Shown here: positions 7,561 to 16,519 of the stretch, in pieces
Layout of the letters: each line of letters begins with the position of its first letter
Numbering within the stretch: position 1 is the stretch's first letter
Origin: CAYVTD01 sp964454445
GTDB taxonomy: Bacteria > Bacteroidota > Ignavibacteria > Kapaibacteriales > UBA2268
Length of the DNA stretch: 57,217 nucleotides
Assembly: GCA_964454445.1 (NCBI GenBank)
Contig: CAYVTD010000017.1
Location: 1-57,217 of the forward strand
Reading direction: 5' to 3'
Made by a program: the position numbers and the translations under genes
The notes under the pieces: model-generated
Told to the model about the DNA's origin: nothing
What the model saw: the letters and a program-made list of their open reading frames with translations, nothing else
The model's database searches: none

Positions 7561-9063
7561 TTAATCTTCCAAGGAAATCTTTGGAGTGTTGTTATTTATA
7601 GGCACAGGATAATCGCCATCGAAGCAAGCAGTGCAATAGCCTGTTCCTTCGTCGTGGGGCACAGATTCGAGCAGTTTTTCTTTTGTAAGGTAGTGCAAGC
7701 TATCAACGCCTAAAGCCTTGCCAATTTCGTCTTCGCTTTCATAATGATTTGCTATTAATTCTTCTTTATTAGGAAAATCCATCCCGTAATAACAAGGAAA
7801 CTTGATTGGTGGGGAAGTAATTTTTAAGTGCAACTCTTTTGGTTCTGCTTGACGGATAATTTTTATCAAAGATTGAGAAGTGGTACCTCGGACTATTGAG
7901 TCATCGATAACGACAACATTTTTGCCCTCAATTACGCCTTTGACTGGATTGAACTTCACTTTCACTTTAAATTCCCGGTTGTCTTGTCCAGGAGCAATGA
8001 ATGTCCTTCCTACGTAGTGGCTACGGATCAATCCGATTTCGTAGGCAGAAGGGTTGAATTTTGCGTTGTTAATCTTGGCATAACCGATTGTGGCAGTGTT
8101 CCCGCTGTCAGGCACAGAAATTACTGTAATATTTTCTTTATTCGAGTTGATTTCCGGGCTTTCCTCAGCTAATGCCTTACCAAGCTTGCGTCTTACTTTG
8201 TCCACATTATGACCAAAAATTTTGCTGTCAGGTCGAGAGAAATAAATATATTCGAAGATGCAATGTCGCGAGCAAGGAGTTTGCTCTTTTATGTTATAAG
8301 ACTCGAATTCTCCTGTTTCGACTGTATGGTGATTAATAACAACTATTTCATTATGGTTAACTTGTCGAACGTATTCAGCTCCAATTATATCAAAGGCGCA
8401 TGTCTCTGATGCAACAATATATGCCCATTCTCCATTGACCTTCATCCTGCCAATATTTAGTGGGCGAAAACCGTGAGGATCTTTTGCTGCAACAAGCGAA
8501 TCTTCAGTCAAAATAGCAAGTGAATAAGCCCCTAAGGCTGTTTGCAATGCTTCGCGGATCCTTTCGATGATATTTGGCTTTTTGCTCCTTGCAATTAGAT
8601 GAAGAAAAAGCTCGGTATCAGATGTTGTCTGGAAAATTGCGCCCTCGTCTTGTAGCTTTTTCCATAGCTCCATTGTATTAGTTAAGTTGCCATTATGGCT
8701 AATGGAGAGAATTCCGGTATTATAGCGCATATTAAATGGCTGAATATTGGCTCTTTTCGACGAGCCAGTGGTGGAATAACGATTATGTCCGAGAGCCATA
8801 TTGCCTTTTAAAACATCTGTAAATATCTTGGGATCGCTAAAAAAGTCGAGAACGAGTCCTTCTCCCCTATTATAAGCAAAATGCTTTTTCCCGGTCTTTT
8901 CATCATCATAAAATGTACATATTCCTGTTGCTTCTTGCCCCCTGTGCTGCAATGCGTGCAAAGCATAATAAGTCATCAATGAAGCTTTCGGGTGATTATA
9001 GACTCCGACCACTCCGCAATTGCAAAGTGGCTTGTCTGTGTCAAATTTTTTTTTGTTTTCCAT
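7561..9063 (-). CDS. purF: Amidophosphoribosyltransferase (PurF)
   Basis: This enzyme makes 5-phosphoribosylamine from PRPP and glutamine, the first committed step of purine synthesis. I place the start at the ATG at 9063 (500 aa). The frame extends upstream through AT-rich sequence, but the protein beginning MENKKKFDTDKPLCNCGVVG matches the family. Cys16 (C-GVVGVY) would become the N-terminal nucleophile after propeptide removal. The PRPP loop is VVVIDDSIVRGTTS. Cysteines in ETCAFD, FPCYYGMD and YCTACFDGD match the [4Fe-4S] ligands of the Bacillus-type enzyme, so an oxygen-sensitive Fe-S form is predicted. Confidence 0.96.
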   Translation of the reverse strand: MENKKKFDTDKPLCNCGVVGVYNHPKASLMTYYALHALQHRGQEATGICTFYDDEKTGKKHFAYNRGEGLVLDFFSDPKIFTDVLKGNMALGHNRYSTTGSSKRANIQPFNMRYNTGILSISHNGNLTNTMELWKKLQDEGAIFQTTSDTELFLHLIARSKKPNIIERIREALQTALGAYSLAILTEDSLVAAKDPHGFRPLNIGRMKVNGEWAYIVASETCAFDIIGAEYVRQVNHNEIVVINHHTVETGEFESYNIKEQTPCSRHCIFEYIYFSRPDSKIFGHNVDKVRRKLGKALAEESPEINSNKENITVISVPDSGNTATIGYAKINNAKFNPSAYEIGLIRSHYVGRTFIAPGQDNREFKVKVKFNPVKGVIEGKNVVVIDDSIVRGTTSQSLIKIIRQAEPKELHLKITSPPIKFPCYYGMDFPNKEELIANHYESEDEIGKALGVDSLHYLTKEKLLESVPHDEGTGYCTACFDGDYPVPINNNTPKISLED

Positions 9064-9250
9064 TTTTTTGTATTTTACATTAGAATAAATATAATATTTG
9101 CAACAATCATTATAGTAATACGTATAAAACAGAAATTTTACAATTATTATTTTTGCAATTTTAAAAAAAATAAACATAAGAATAAAAATTTAATGATAAG
9201 AGAAAAACTTGTTAATAATTGTATTTTTTTCACAAATTAGGAGTCAAGTC

Positions 9251-10465
9251 ATGAAAAGATTTCTTACTTATTTTGTTTCAGTTCTCGTAATTGCTATCAG
9301 CTTTTCCATAGCAGCAAAAGCTCAATCCGAGACTTGGATATATCAAGAATGGAAAAATGATGCGTGGGTTGATGTAGAAAAGTATATTTTAACTTATACG
9401 CCAGATAAAAAGCCGTCGAATTATGAAAGTTTCAAATTAGTTGACGGTAAATGGATACCCGATTCTAGATATGCTTGGGAATATAATACCAATGGCAATC
9501 TTGTATTATTTAAAAGTGAATCTTTTAGTACAGGCGAATGGGTTACAACTTATAAAGTTGAAACAAAACATGATGAATTAGGCAATGAAATTGAGACTAT
9601 AACTTATCTGACTCAAGATGGAGAATTAAAACCTCGTCATAAAACCCAATCTACTTATGAAGGAACTAATATTATCGAAACAATAAGCTTTTTCAATGAA
9701 GATGGAGAATGGCAAGTGTCAATGAAGTATTCATATACTTATGAAAAAAACACTAGAACAGAGGTTGGTCAGTATGTGCTTGAAGGAGAAGAATATATGA
9801 ATTCTACTAAAACAGTTATACAATATGATGATAATGGCAACGAACTATTTGAATTTGAGTTCAACTGGGATTATATGGCAGAAGCATGGAAGGAAAATAC
9901 CAAAACCAGTTATGAATACAATGATAAAGGATTGTTAACTACTACCATTTCTGAGTCGTTCCAAAATGGTGAATGGATGAAAAGTTACAAAAACGAGATT
10001 TCTTATAATGAAAATGGCGACCCTGTTGAAGAAATATTCTACAATGCCAATGAAGATGGAGAATGGGTGTATGATAGCAAGACATTAACAAATTATGAAA
10101 ACGGCGAGATCATAGAATATATTGACCAGAATTATGAAGATGGAGAATGGGTCAACAATACTAGAAATTACAGAATCGGTGCTGTCTCTGTTGATGAAGT
10201 TGCAAATAATATTCAATTAACAACTTATCCTAATCCTTCAAGCGATTTCTTGAATATAGATATGCTTGTTACTAATTTAGGCAATTTAAAAATCCAAGTT
10301 ATATCGCAATCAGGTCAGTATATTGCAACCGTTTGCGATGAGACAGCCGAACTTGGCACAAAGCAATTTAAAGTCAATCTTAACAATTATTCATCAGGGA
10401 CATATTATCTCGTCATTAACAATGGCAAGAATAATTCGATAAGAAAATTTGTTGTTGTCAAGTAA
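9251..10465 (+). CDS. Secreted repeat protein with T9SS sorting domain
   Basis: I use the ATG at 9251, which has AGGAG at 9239-9243, rather than the earlier in-frame position. The 404-residue product has a signal peptide (MKRFLTYFVSVLVIAISFSI, cleavage after AKA). About eight imperfect 35-45-residue repeats follow, with the pattern 'W...Y....yE...YDe.GNe.E' and Trp in GEWV/GEWM, resembling DUF3836-like or YD-like beta repeats. The last 80 residues are a T9SS type A sorting domain (TTYPNPSSDFLNIDM... GTYYLVI...KFVVVK). It is therefore exported and displayed or released by the type IX system. Function is unknown. A strong terminator follows. Confidence 0.85.
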   Translation: MKRFLTYFVSVLVIAISFSIAAKAQSETWIYQEWKNDAWVDVEKYILTYTPDKKPSNYESFKLVDGKWIPDSRYAWEYNTNGNLVLFKSESFSTGEWVTTYKVETKHDELGNEIETITYLTQDGELKPRHKTQSTYEGTNIIETISFFNEDGEWQVSMKYSYTYEKNTRTEVGQYVLEGEEYMNSTKTVIQYDDNGNELFEFEFNWDYMAEAWKENTKTSYEYNDKGLLTTTISESFQNGEWMKSYKNEISYNENGDPVEEIFYNANEDGEWVYDSKTLTNYENGEIIEYIDQNYEDGEWVNNTRNYRIGAVSVDEVANNIQLTTYPNPSSDFLNIDMLVTNLGNLKIQVISQSGQYIATVCDETAELGTKQFKVNLNNYSSGTYYLVINNGKNNSIRKFVVVK

Positions 10466-10518
10466 TGAATCTGCTTTTTCTGAGGCAGTCCCAGAATTGT
10501 TTTTTTTAAAACGAACAG

Positions 10519-10577
10519 GAATGCCTGCTCTATCAACTTCGATTATTGTAGATAGTTCAGGCATTCTTTTTTTTTAA
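10519..10577 (+). terminator. Terminator hairpin after the T9SS cargo gene
   Basis: GAATGCCTG (10519-10527) pairs with CAGGCATTC (10558-10566), with an inner CTATC/GATAG stem, followed by nine T. The region resembles an intergenic segment at 11491-11540, so it may derive from a dispersed repeat. Confidence 0.75.
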
Positions 10578-10726
10578 AGATTAGTTATAAATCTAAACAT
10601 TTTGAGATAGCATTAAGAGTGAAGTTTATTTTATGTTTTCGAATATATGAGTATATGTTTCGTCCTCTAAACTAGCTCTCTCAGTAATCACTGATTTGAA
10701 GAAAGCCCCGTAGGTAATAAATAATA

Positions 10727-11407
10727 ATGGAAAAACAAAAAGCAGTAGTTATGTTAAGCGGTGGTATGGACTCAGCGACCTGCCTTGCAGTAGCCATAGA
10801 TTCTGGTTATTCTGCCGCCGTCTTGCATCTCAATTACGGACAAAGAACACAAGCTAAAGAATTAGATTCTTTCAACAAGCTTTGCGATTTTTATGGAATA
10901 AAGGGAAAACTTGTTGTAGATGTCGGTTATTTCACACAGATTGGCGGCTCGAGCTTAACAGACAACAAAATAGAGGTTGAAAACGCCAATTTGGACAGTG
11001 ATATGATTCCAAATAGCTATGTTCCTTTCAGAAATGGCAATATATTGGCTATCGCCGCTAGTTGGGCAGAAGTTATTGGAGCAACAGCCATTTATTCCGG
11101 TGCGACTCAAGCGGATAGCAGCGGCTATCCGGATTGTCGCCAAGCGTTTTTCAATGCTTTTGAAAAAGCTATAAATCTTGGCACGATGCCCGAAACAAAA
11201 ATAAAAATCTTCTCACCACTTATCAACCTGACCAAAGCAGGCATTGTTGCGCTTGGAGGCAGATTAAGAGTGCCTTTCGAGCTTACTTGGAGTTGCTATC
11301 AAAACAATGATTTTCCCTGTGGTATTTGCGATTCTTGCGCTCTTCGCCAAAGAGGATTCAATCAAGCTGGCATAATTGACCCTTTATTGAATATTGGCAA
11401 GCGTTAA
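10727..11407 (+). CDS. queC: 7-cyano-7-deazaguanine synthase (QueC)
   Basis: This 226-residue protein converts 7-carboxy-7-deazaguanine to preQ0 using ATP and ammonia, in queuosine biosynthesis. The PP-loop is LSGGMDSATC (residues 10-19), followed by HLNYGQRTQAKE. The family signature FRNGNILAIAASWAE is present. The C-terminal zinc site WSCYQNNDFPCGICDSCALR supplies four Cys. Length is normal. I see no preQ1 riboswitch in the 150 bases upstream. No other que gene is adjacent. Confidence 0.96.
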   Translation: MEKQKAVVMLSGGMDSATCLAVAIDSGYSAAVLHLNYGQRTQAKELDSFNKLCDFYGIKGKLVVDVGYFTQIGGSSLTDNKIEVENANLDSDMIPNSYVPFRNGNILAIAASWAEVIGATAIYSGATQADSSGYPDCRQAFFNAFEKAINLGTMPETKIKIFSPLINLTKAGIVALGGRLRVPFELTWSCYQNNDFPCGICDSCALRQRGFNQAGIIDPLLNIGKR

Positions 11408-11430
11408 TAAGAGGCACAAATTTTTTTATC

Positions 11431-11540
11431 CCCCCAACCCAATTTTGCCCAAGCATGGGGGATTATTAATGTCCCTTTATCCCAAATAACTGTCTCAAAA
11501 ACAATATTAATCTAAACAGATAGGGATGTCTGTTCTACCA
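11431..11540. repeat. GC-rich palindromic segment and a copy of a dispersed intergenic repeat
   Basis: ATCCCCC...TGGGGGAT flank TTTTGCCCAAGCA (about 11431-11465), resembling the C-run/TTGCAAGCA/G-run units at 30.6 kb. The following 11491-11540 (TGTCTCAAAAACAATATT, then AACAGATAGGGATGTCTGTT) resembles 10485-10536. It separates convergent queC and the terminase gene. Confidence 0.5.
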
Positions 11541-11547
11541 AATGAAA

Positions 11548-13029
11548 TTAATCTCTGAAACCTTGAGATAGCTTTTCTTTTAAAATGCCACTTCTTGGAA
11601 TACCAACTGGATTAATGCTTGATATGGGATTTAAAATGGCAGCAATGTAAGCAAAAGCATCGACTTGGTCGTCGTGTTTTCCATTTGGAAAAGCGAGCAA
11701 TTCACTTTCAAAATCGGCAATCCACGAGGCAGCTTGCAAGAAATAGACCTCGCCAGCATCCATTCTTGCTGCCATAGGCAAGCTACGGGAAATCTTGTCC
11801 CTATCAGGCTTTAACTTCATTACTGGAAATCCCTTGTGCATAACTGCCTGCACCAAAGCCGTCTGATATTGCACGCTTTCGATACCTATTATGGAAGGTT
11901 TGAATTGATTAAAAGTTCGTTCGACTAAAGACAAATGCTCAGATGTTTCGAATCGTTCGCGTAGCACATCGAGCACAAGTGTTTTCCCGCAAACGGTCTG
12001 TGCGAAAACAAGTATAACAGTGTAATCTGCTGTTTCGCTTGCACTAATTGCAAGATCCATTACAGCAGCAATCAGGCACGTATCTTTTTTGATTTGAGTG
12101 AATTTGCCATCTTTAATTAGATAATAATCCTGATTTTCAGAAAAATATTTGAAAAACTGTTTTTTGAAAATGCCTCCTCCTGCAGGATTAGGAGTTTGCT
12201 GGTAGAGAGCCGAAAACCAATATTCGCCTATACTTTTTTTGATTTTCAACAATTCTTCAATCGGGAAACGCTCTCTCCACAGAGGCTCACCTGGCTTTCT
12301 TCCGAGCAAATCGCCGTTTGTTGCCAGAGCTGGCAAACGCAGGCAAAGCCAGTTGTCCTCGGATACTGATTCTATGTTAAAAACAATTTTTTCTGATTGT
12401 AATAATCTCCCACAAATATCATCTTCGTGCCATCGTGTCATAACAATTACGGTTGCAGCGCCAGGTTCGAGCCGCGTCATAGCTGTTGCTTTGAGCCATT
12501 CCCATTGTTTTTTCCTGATAAGTGGACTATGTGCTTGAGTGTCGTTTTTCACAGGGTCGTCAATTATTAGCAGGTCGGCACCTTTTCCGGTGATAGGACC
12601 GCCGGCCCCGGCACAACTCATTCCTCCGCTATGCCCGGCAAGCAAAAAATTTCCTGCTGCTCTCGAGGATTTGCTTATCTCTATTCCACAAATACTACCA
12701 TACTCATTAATCAAATCACGAACTTTCCTACCCCAACTATCCGCGAAAGATGCCGAATAAGAGCATAACAAGACACGCTTTTCAGGATGATTGAGCAAAT
12801 ACCAAAATGGAAAATACTTTGAGATAAGCTCCGATTTGCCGTGGCGGGGAGGCATATTTACAAGTAATCTCTTCAGTTTTTCTTTGGAACAAAGTGTTAA
12901 AGCGTCATTTAATAGCGATAAATGGGCTGGCATTTTCCATTTTCTTTTACTAATGCAAGTGGCAAGCATCCCGGGTGAGTGCTGCAAAACAATTTTATCG
13001 ATAATTTTATTCATTTTTTTAGTATTCAA
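11548..13029 (-). CDS. Phage terminase large subunit (ATPase-nuclease)
   Basis: An apparently intact 493-residue packaging motor of the type often annotated as Terminase_6 / putative large terminase. Walker A is PPRHGKS (60-66), Walker B is LLIIDDP (about 153-159), and MTRWHEDDICGRLL matches the coupling region. The C-terminal RNase H-like nuclease shows MDLAISASETADYTV (first Asp) and HDDQVDAFAYIAAI (late Asp pair). No small terminase, portal or capsid gene is adjacent: it lies alone between queC and a J-domain gene. The head genes are 40 kb away on the other strand. It may be a prophage relic under decay or a part of a dispersed domesticated phage. Confidence 0.9.
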   Translation of the reverse strand: MNTKKMNKIIDKIVLQHSPGMLATCISKRKWKMPAHLSLLNDALTLCSKEKLKRLLVNMPPRHGKSELISKYFPFWYLLNHPEKRVLLCSYSASFADSWGRKVRDLINEYGSICGIEISKSSRAAGNFLLAGHSGGMSCAGAGGPITGKGADLLIIDDPVKNDTQAHSPLIRKKQWEWLKATAMTRLEPGAATVIVMTRWHEDDICGRLLQSEKIVFNIESVSEDNWLCLRLPALATNGDLLGRKPGEPLWRERFPIEELLKIKKSIGEYWFSALYQQTPNPAGGGIFKKQFFKYFSENQDYYLIKDGKFTQIKKDTCLIAAVMDLAISASETADYTVILVFAQTVCGKTLVLDVLRERFETSEHLSLVERTFNQFKPSIIGIESVQYQTALVQAVMHKGFPVMKLKPDRDKISRSLPMAARMDAGEVYFLQAASWIADFESELLAFPNGKHDDQVDAFAYIAAILNPISSINPVGIPRSGILKEKLSQGFRD

Positions 13030-13112
13030 ATTATAAGAAGGAGTCGAAATGAAAAAAAGAATGGTTTTTGAAGTATTTTTTGTCCATTTTTTTAATTAGG
13101 TATTTCTACCTA

Positions 13113-13143
13113 TTGCAAGATGACATACAAAATCTTACTTTTG
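13113..13143 (+). promoter_or_regulatory. Bacteroidetes-type promoter upstream of the mini J-domain gene
   Basis: TTG (13113-13115), a 20-base spacer and TACTTTTG (13136-13143) match TTG-N19/20-TAnnTTTG. The start codon follows about 44 bases later. Confidence 0.55.
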
Positions 13144-13187
13144 ATGTAGTTTTTAGATGTAAATTTTGAATAAGCGGCGAGTGATTA

Positions 13188-13472
13188 ATGACTATGAAAG
13201 CGTTTAAAGATTATTATCAAATACTTGGCGTCGAGAGAACAGCTTCGAGCATTGACATCAAAAAACGCTATTTGGCGCTTATCAAGGAGTACCATCCCGA
13301 CATTAATCCTGGCAATTCAAGTTCCCTAATCAAATTTCAAGAAATCACGGAAGCTTATAATATATTAGGAAACCTCGACAATCGTCTTCATTACTCAATA
13401 TTGCTTAATAAAAAACGACAATTACTAATAAATGAACGCAAAAAGCAAAATAAGCATATCCGCAATTATTAG
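13188..13472 (+). CDS. Minimal J-domain protein
   Basis: A 94-residue protein consisting of little more than a J domain: DYYQILGVERTASSIDIKKR, then the HPD motif in EYHPDINPGNS and the helix IV region EAYNILGNLDNR. There is no G/F region, zinc finger or membrane helix. The C-terminal tail is Lys/Arg rich. Free J domains stimulate a DnaK-type ATPase, and some phage J proteins look like this. Its gene overlaps the following PAP2 frame by 41 bases. The start may be the ATG at 13188 or the one at 13194. Confidence 0.85.
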   Translation: MTMKAFKDYYQILGVERTASSIDIKKRYLALIKEYHPDINPGNSSSLIKFQEITEAYNILGNLDNRLHYSILLNKKRQLLINERKKQNKHIRNY

Positions 13473-14110
13473 CGATAACAAATGGATTTTCCTTGCTTAC
13501 ACCCTATTTTTTATTTCTGGATTATTCTTAATAGTATTTGTGCCAAAAGGCGATATAATATTATTACTTAACCGGAATAGAAGCGATTTCTTCGATTTTT
13601 TCTTCCGCTTTATTACTTTGCTTGGCGATGGCTTTTTCTTAATAATCATTTTTTTAATTTTATTAGTTATTAGAATTCGCTTTGCTTTGCTGAGCTTTCT
13701 TTCTTTTGCCTTTTCTGGCATATTTACACAGATAGCAAAGCATATTTTCTCGATACCGCGCCCAAAATCATTCTTCGCACCGGGCATTCTGCATTTCATC
13801 GAAGGTGTGAGAGTCTATTCCTCCAACAGTTTTCCGTCAGGACATAGCGCGACGGCTTTTGCTTTCTTTCTAATGCTTGCCTTAAATCTTAAAAAATAAA
13901 AAACTGGGTATTGTCTGCTTTCTATTGGCTCTTACCGTTGGAATATCACGGATCTACACGCTCCAGCATTTTTTTATTGATGTCTATTTCGGCTCCTTGA
14001 TAGGCGTGATTTTTTCTATTCTTACATTCTATTTTATAACAAACAGTAAAAAAATGGGAGAATTGGAAATATTGAAAAAATCGTTGATTACTGTTTTTAA
14101 AAAGAAATAG
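13432..14110 (+). pseudogene. PAP2-family phosphatase, frameshifted at an A-run
   Basis: The first frame (13432-13899) encodes several transmembrane helices and PAP2 motifs 1 and 2 (KHIFSIPRP and FPSGHSATAFA), then stops at TAA 13897. The third motif (SRIYTLQHFFIDVYFG) lies in another frame that runs to 14110. Removing one A from the AAAAAA at 13891-13896 joins them as LKNKKLGIVCFLLALTVGIS, restoring a normal enzyme of about 225 residues. Products of this family dephosphorylate undecaprenyl pyrophosphate or phosphatidyl lipids at the periplasmic face. The break may be a true mutation, a sequencing error in a homopolymer, or a slippage site. Confidence 0.8.
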
Positions 14111-14116
14111 AACGTT

Positions 14117-14710
14117 TTAATCCATAAACAAAAATGGTCGCCATTCTTGAGAAACAGTCCCCATATATTGCTTTAAAAAAAGAATATGGTTGGGCTTTGT
14201 AGGCACGCTCAATAGTTTCATATCTGCTTCTTCGGGGGTTCGATTGCCTTTTTTGTTGTTGCAATTGGTGCATGCTGTTGTCAGATTTTCCCAAGTGTCG
14301 CTTCCACCTCTTGATCGGGGAATAATATGGTCGATAGTGAACGTTCCGACTCTTGTGCCGCAATATTGACATTGCATATTATCTCTTCGTAAGATGTTTT
14401 TGTGGGAAAGCTCGACTTTTTTATATGGAACACGAATGTAGCTTGACAGGCGAATGACACTCGGGTACGGAAAGACTATTGATTTCGATCTAATAGCATA
14501 TTCCTTGCGTTTAATGACGATTTCCGCTTTTGTTAAAAACAATAGTAAGAAAGCTTTTTTGGCGTCACAGACAGTAATAGGTTCATAGCTCTGGTTTAGC
14601 ACCAAAACTTTTTTGTTTAACAGGAATGAATTAGTGTTTTTTGACGGGATATCATCTTTCAATTCCCTTAATTGCTGCGAATAATATGCGAACTTATTTT
14701 CTCCCTCCAA
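14117..14710 (-). CDS. HNH endonuclease domain protein
   Basis: A 197-residue protein with a conserved N-terminal strand region (VLVLNQSYEPITVCDAKKAF). A C-terminal HNH zinc domain shows CQYCG, FTIDHIIPRSRGGSDTWENL, then ACTNCNNKKGNRTPEEA. This is the widespread chromosomal HNH protein of Bacteroidetes and other phyla rather than a homing or packaging nuclease. Its role is uncertain, although DNA repair or restriction is often suggested. It ends 6 bases from the convergent PAP2 locus. Confidence 0.9.
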   Translation of the reverse strand: MEGENKFAYYSQQLRELKDDIPSKNTNSFLLNKKVLVLNQSYEPITVCDAKKAFLLLFLTKAEIVIKRKEYAIRSKSIVFPYPSVIRLSSYIRVPYKKVELSHKNILRRDNMQCQYCGTRVGTFTIDHIIPRSRGGSDTWENLTTACTNCNNKKGNRTPEEADMKLLSVPTKPNHILFLKQYMGTVSQEWRPFLFMD

Positions 14711-14898
14711 GATATTTTTTGTTTAAGATTGTTTTATTTAATTGTGTAAGTTACAAAAAAAAATTAAAAAATCAAAAATTCTTGTAAAATTGATTCAAAA
14801 TTGTTATGAGACAAGTTATTTCTTAATAAAAACAATTATTTAGTAAAAAAAACATAAAAAAAATCGAAAAACATATTCGGAATAAAGTATAAAATTTG

Positions 14899-14906
14899 TA
14901 AATTTG
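14899..14906 (+). promoter_or_regulatory. Possible -7 element upstream of manC
   Basis: TAAATTTG matches the TAnnTTTG -7 element. No convincing TTG lies at the expected distance, and the start codon is 47 bases downstream. Confidence 0.3.
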
Positions 14907-14953
14907 CAACTTAAATTCTAGAACTATTTTAAAACAAATATCGAAAAGCGAAT

Positions 14954-16042
14954 ATGAAAAGAATTGCAGTAATAATGGCGGGTGGCTATGGTATTCGCCT
15001 TTGGCCCCGTAGCAAAGAGGACAGCCCAAAGCAATTCCTTCATTTTTCAGGCGAGGGCAGTCTGATACAGAATACAATAAGGCGTCTGATACCTTTTTTT
15101 TCATCTGAAGACATATATGTCGTAGCCAATGTATCGCTTAAACATTTGATAGAAGAGCAATTAAAAGAATTACCCAAAGAAAATTTTATTTACGAACCTG
15201 TCGGACGTAACACAGCGCCCTGCATAGCTCTTACTGCCGCCATCCTTGAAAAAAAATATCCCAAAGACACAATAATCCTTGCTTTTCCTGCAGACCATAT
15301 AATTGACAATATTAGAGAGTTTCACAATAGTTTAGATGTCGCCTGCAATCTTGCCTACGAAAAAGAAGGCATTGTTACCATTGGCATCCAACCTGACAGA
15401 CCTGAAACTGGCTATGGATACATACAAATAGACGAGCATCAAGACGGGATCGAGGGATTCTATGATTATGGCGTGAGAAATACTTGTACATTCGCAGAGA
15501 AGCCAGACCGCGAAACAGCAATGCGCTTCTTGCAATCGGGCGATTTTTTGTGGAACAGCGGTATTTTCGTTTGCCGGGCAGATGTTTTTAAAAGTAATCT
15601 GCGATTATATGCTAAAGATATATACGAGCTTTTCGAATCACTAAAACAGCATATTGGGCAAGATACTTATGAACAAGAATTAGATAAGATCTATAAGCAA
15701 GTTGTATCTTTATCAATAGATTATGCACTTTTAGAAAATGCCGACAATGTTTATGTTGTCAAGGCTGATTTTAAATGGTCTGACATAGGCACTTGGGACG
15801 AATATTACCGGATTTCCCGTAAAGATGCCCGTAACAATGTAATCGAAGGCGATGTGATAGCCGTAAACGTAAACAATTGCTTGATAAGTGCCCACAACAA
15901 GATGATTTCCATAGTTGGCATCAGCGGGCTAGTTGTAATTGATAGCGAAGACTCAATTTTTATTTGCCGCAATGGCGAAACCGAAAGTGTCAAAGAGATT
16001 ATCGATTACTTGCGGAGGAAAAATATCAACACATTCCTTTAA
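14954..16042 (+). CDS. manC: Mannose-1-phosphate guanylyltransferase
   Basis: This 362-residue protein forms GDP-mannose from mannose-1-phosphate and GTP for surface glycans. The N-terminal signature MAGGYGIRLWPRSKEDSPKQ is the pyrophosphorylase loop of this family. YEPVGRNTAPCIALTA and FPADHII are the base- and metal-binding motifs, and FAEKPDRETA with FLWNSGIFV the sugar-binding motif. The length fits the monofunctional enzyme without a phosphomannose isomerase domain. Its last 20 bases overlap the region where rlpA translation begins. Confidence 0.95.
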   Translation: MKRIAVIMAGGYGIRLWPRSKEDSPKQFLHFSGEGSLIQNTIRRLIPFFSSEDIYVVANVSLKHLIEEQLKELPKENFIYEPVGRNTAPCIALTAAILEKKYPKDTIILAFPADHIIDNIREFHNSLDVACNLAYEKEGIVTIGIQPDRPETGYGYIQIDEHQDGIEGFYDYGVRNTCTFAEKPDRETAMRFLQSGDFLWNSGIFVCRADVFKSNLRLYAKDIYELFESLKQHIGQDTYEQELDKIYKQVVSLSIDYALLENADNVYVVKADFKWSDIGTWDEYYRISRKDARNNVIEGDVIAVNVNNCLISAHNKMISIVGISGLVVIDSEDSIFICRNGETESVKEIIDYLRRKNINTFL

Positions 16043-16436
16043 AATATTCCTTTTTGTATGTCTTGCCTTGACTTTATTGTCGTGTAGTTCGGCTGTAAGA
16101 TTTGCATCAGGCAGCGAAAACATTGATTACAATAATCTTACTTCAATCGGGCGAGGATTCTGCTCATATTATGCCGATAAGTTTCAGGGCAAGCAGTGTG
16201 CCTCAGGCGAGATTTACGATAAAGAAAAAATGACTGCTGCACACAATTCACTTCCTTTTGGCTCACTTGTTCTAGTCAAAAACCTTGAAAACGGCAAAAA
16301 AACTGTTGTTAGGATTAACGACAGAGGTCCTTTTGTGAAAGACAGAGTCATCGACTTGTCATATACCGCTGCCAAGCAACTCGATATGATAGACAAAGGG
16401 GTAGTCGAAGTTGAGATTTACTTGATTGAAGAATGA
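16023..16436 (+). CDS. rlpA: RlpA-like septal ring lytic transglycosylase, lipoprotein
   Basis: The protein has a lipoprotein signal (FKIFLFVCLALTLLSCSSA) followed by a double-psi beta-barrel (GRGFCSYYADKFQGKQCASG ... NDRGPFVKDRVIDLSYTAAK), the RlpA catalytic fold. I suggest a start at ATA 16023. It lies four bases after GGAGG (16014-16018) and would give a normal short signal peptide (137 aa). The nearest in-frame ATG (15972) lies 71 bases inside manC and would add an untypical 17-residue lead. Without a C-terminal SPOR domain it is shorter than E. coli RlpA. It is translationally coupled to manC. Confidence 0.85.
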   Translation: MSTHSFKIFLFVCLALTLLSCSSAVRFASGSENIDYNNLTSIGRGFCSYYADKFQGKQCASGEIYDKEKMTAAHNSLPFGSLVLVKNLENGKKTVVRINDRGPFVKDRVIDLSYTAAKQLDMIDKGVVEVEIYLIEE

Positions 16437-16519
16437 TTACCTGACAAGATTGTCTGCCTTCCTTGATTAAAAGCTGAGTTGGTTCAAATAAAAATGAAAT
16501 ATATTTCCTTCTTGAATTA

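Noticed and set aside
10620..10726. preQ1 riboswitch upstream of queC
   Set aside because: The CCTCTAAACTAGCTCT stretch looked suggestive, but the conserved preQ1 hairpin and A-rich tail are not present.
13049..13099. 16-residue leader-like frame with a good AAGGAG site
   Set aside because: Very short, AT-rich, no conserved feature, and overlaps nothing that would need a leader peptide. Chance is likely.
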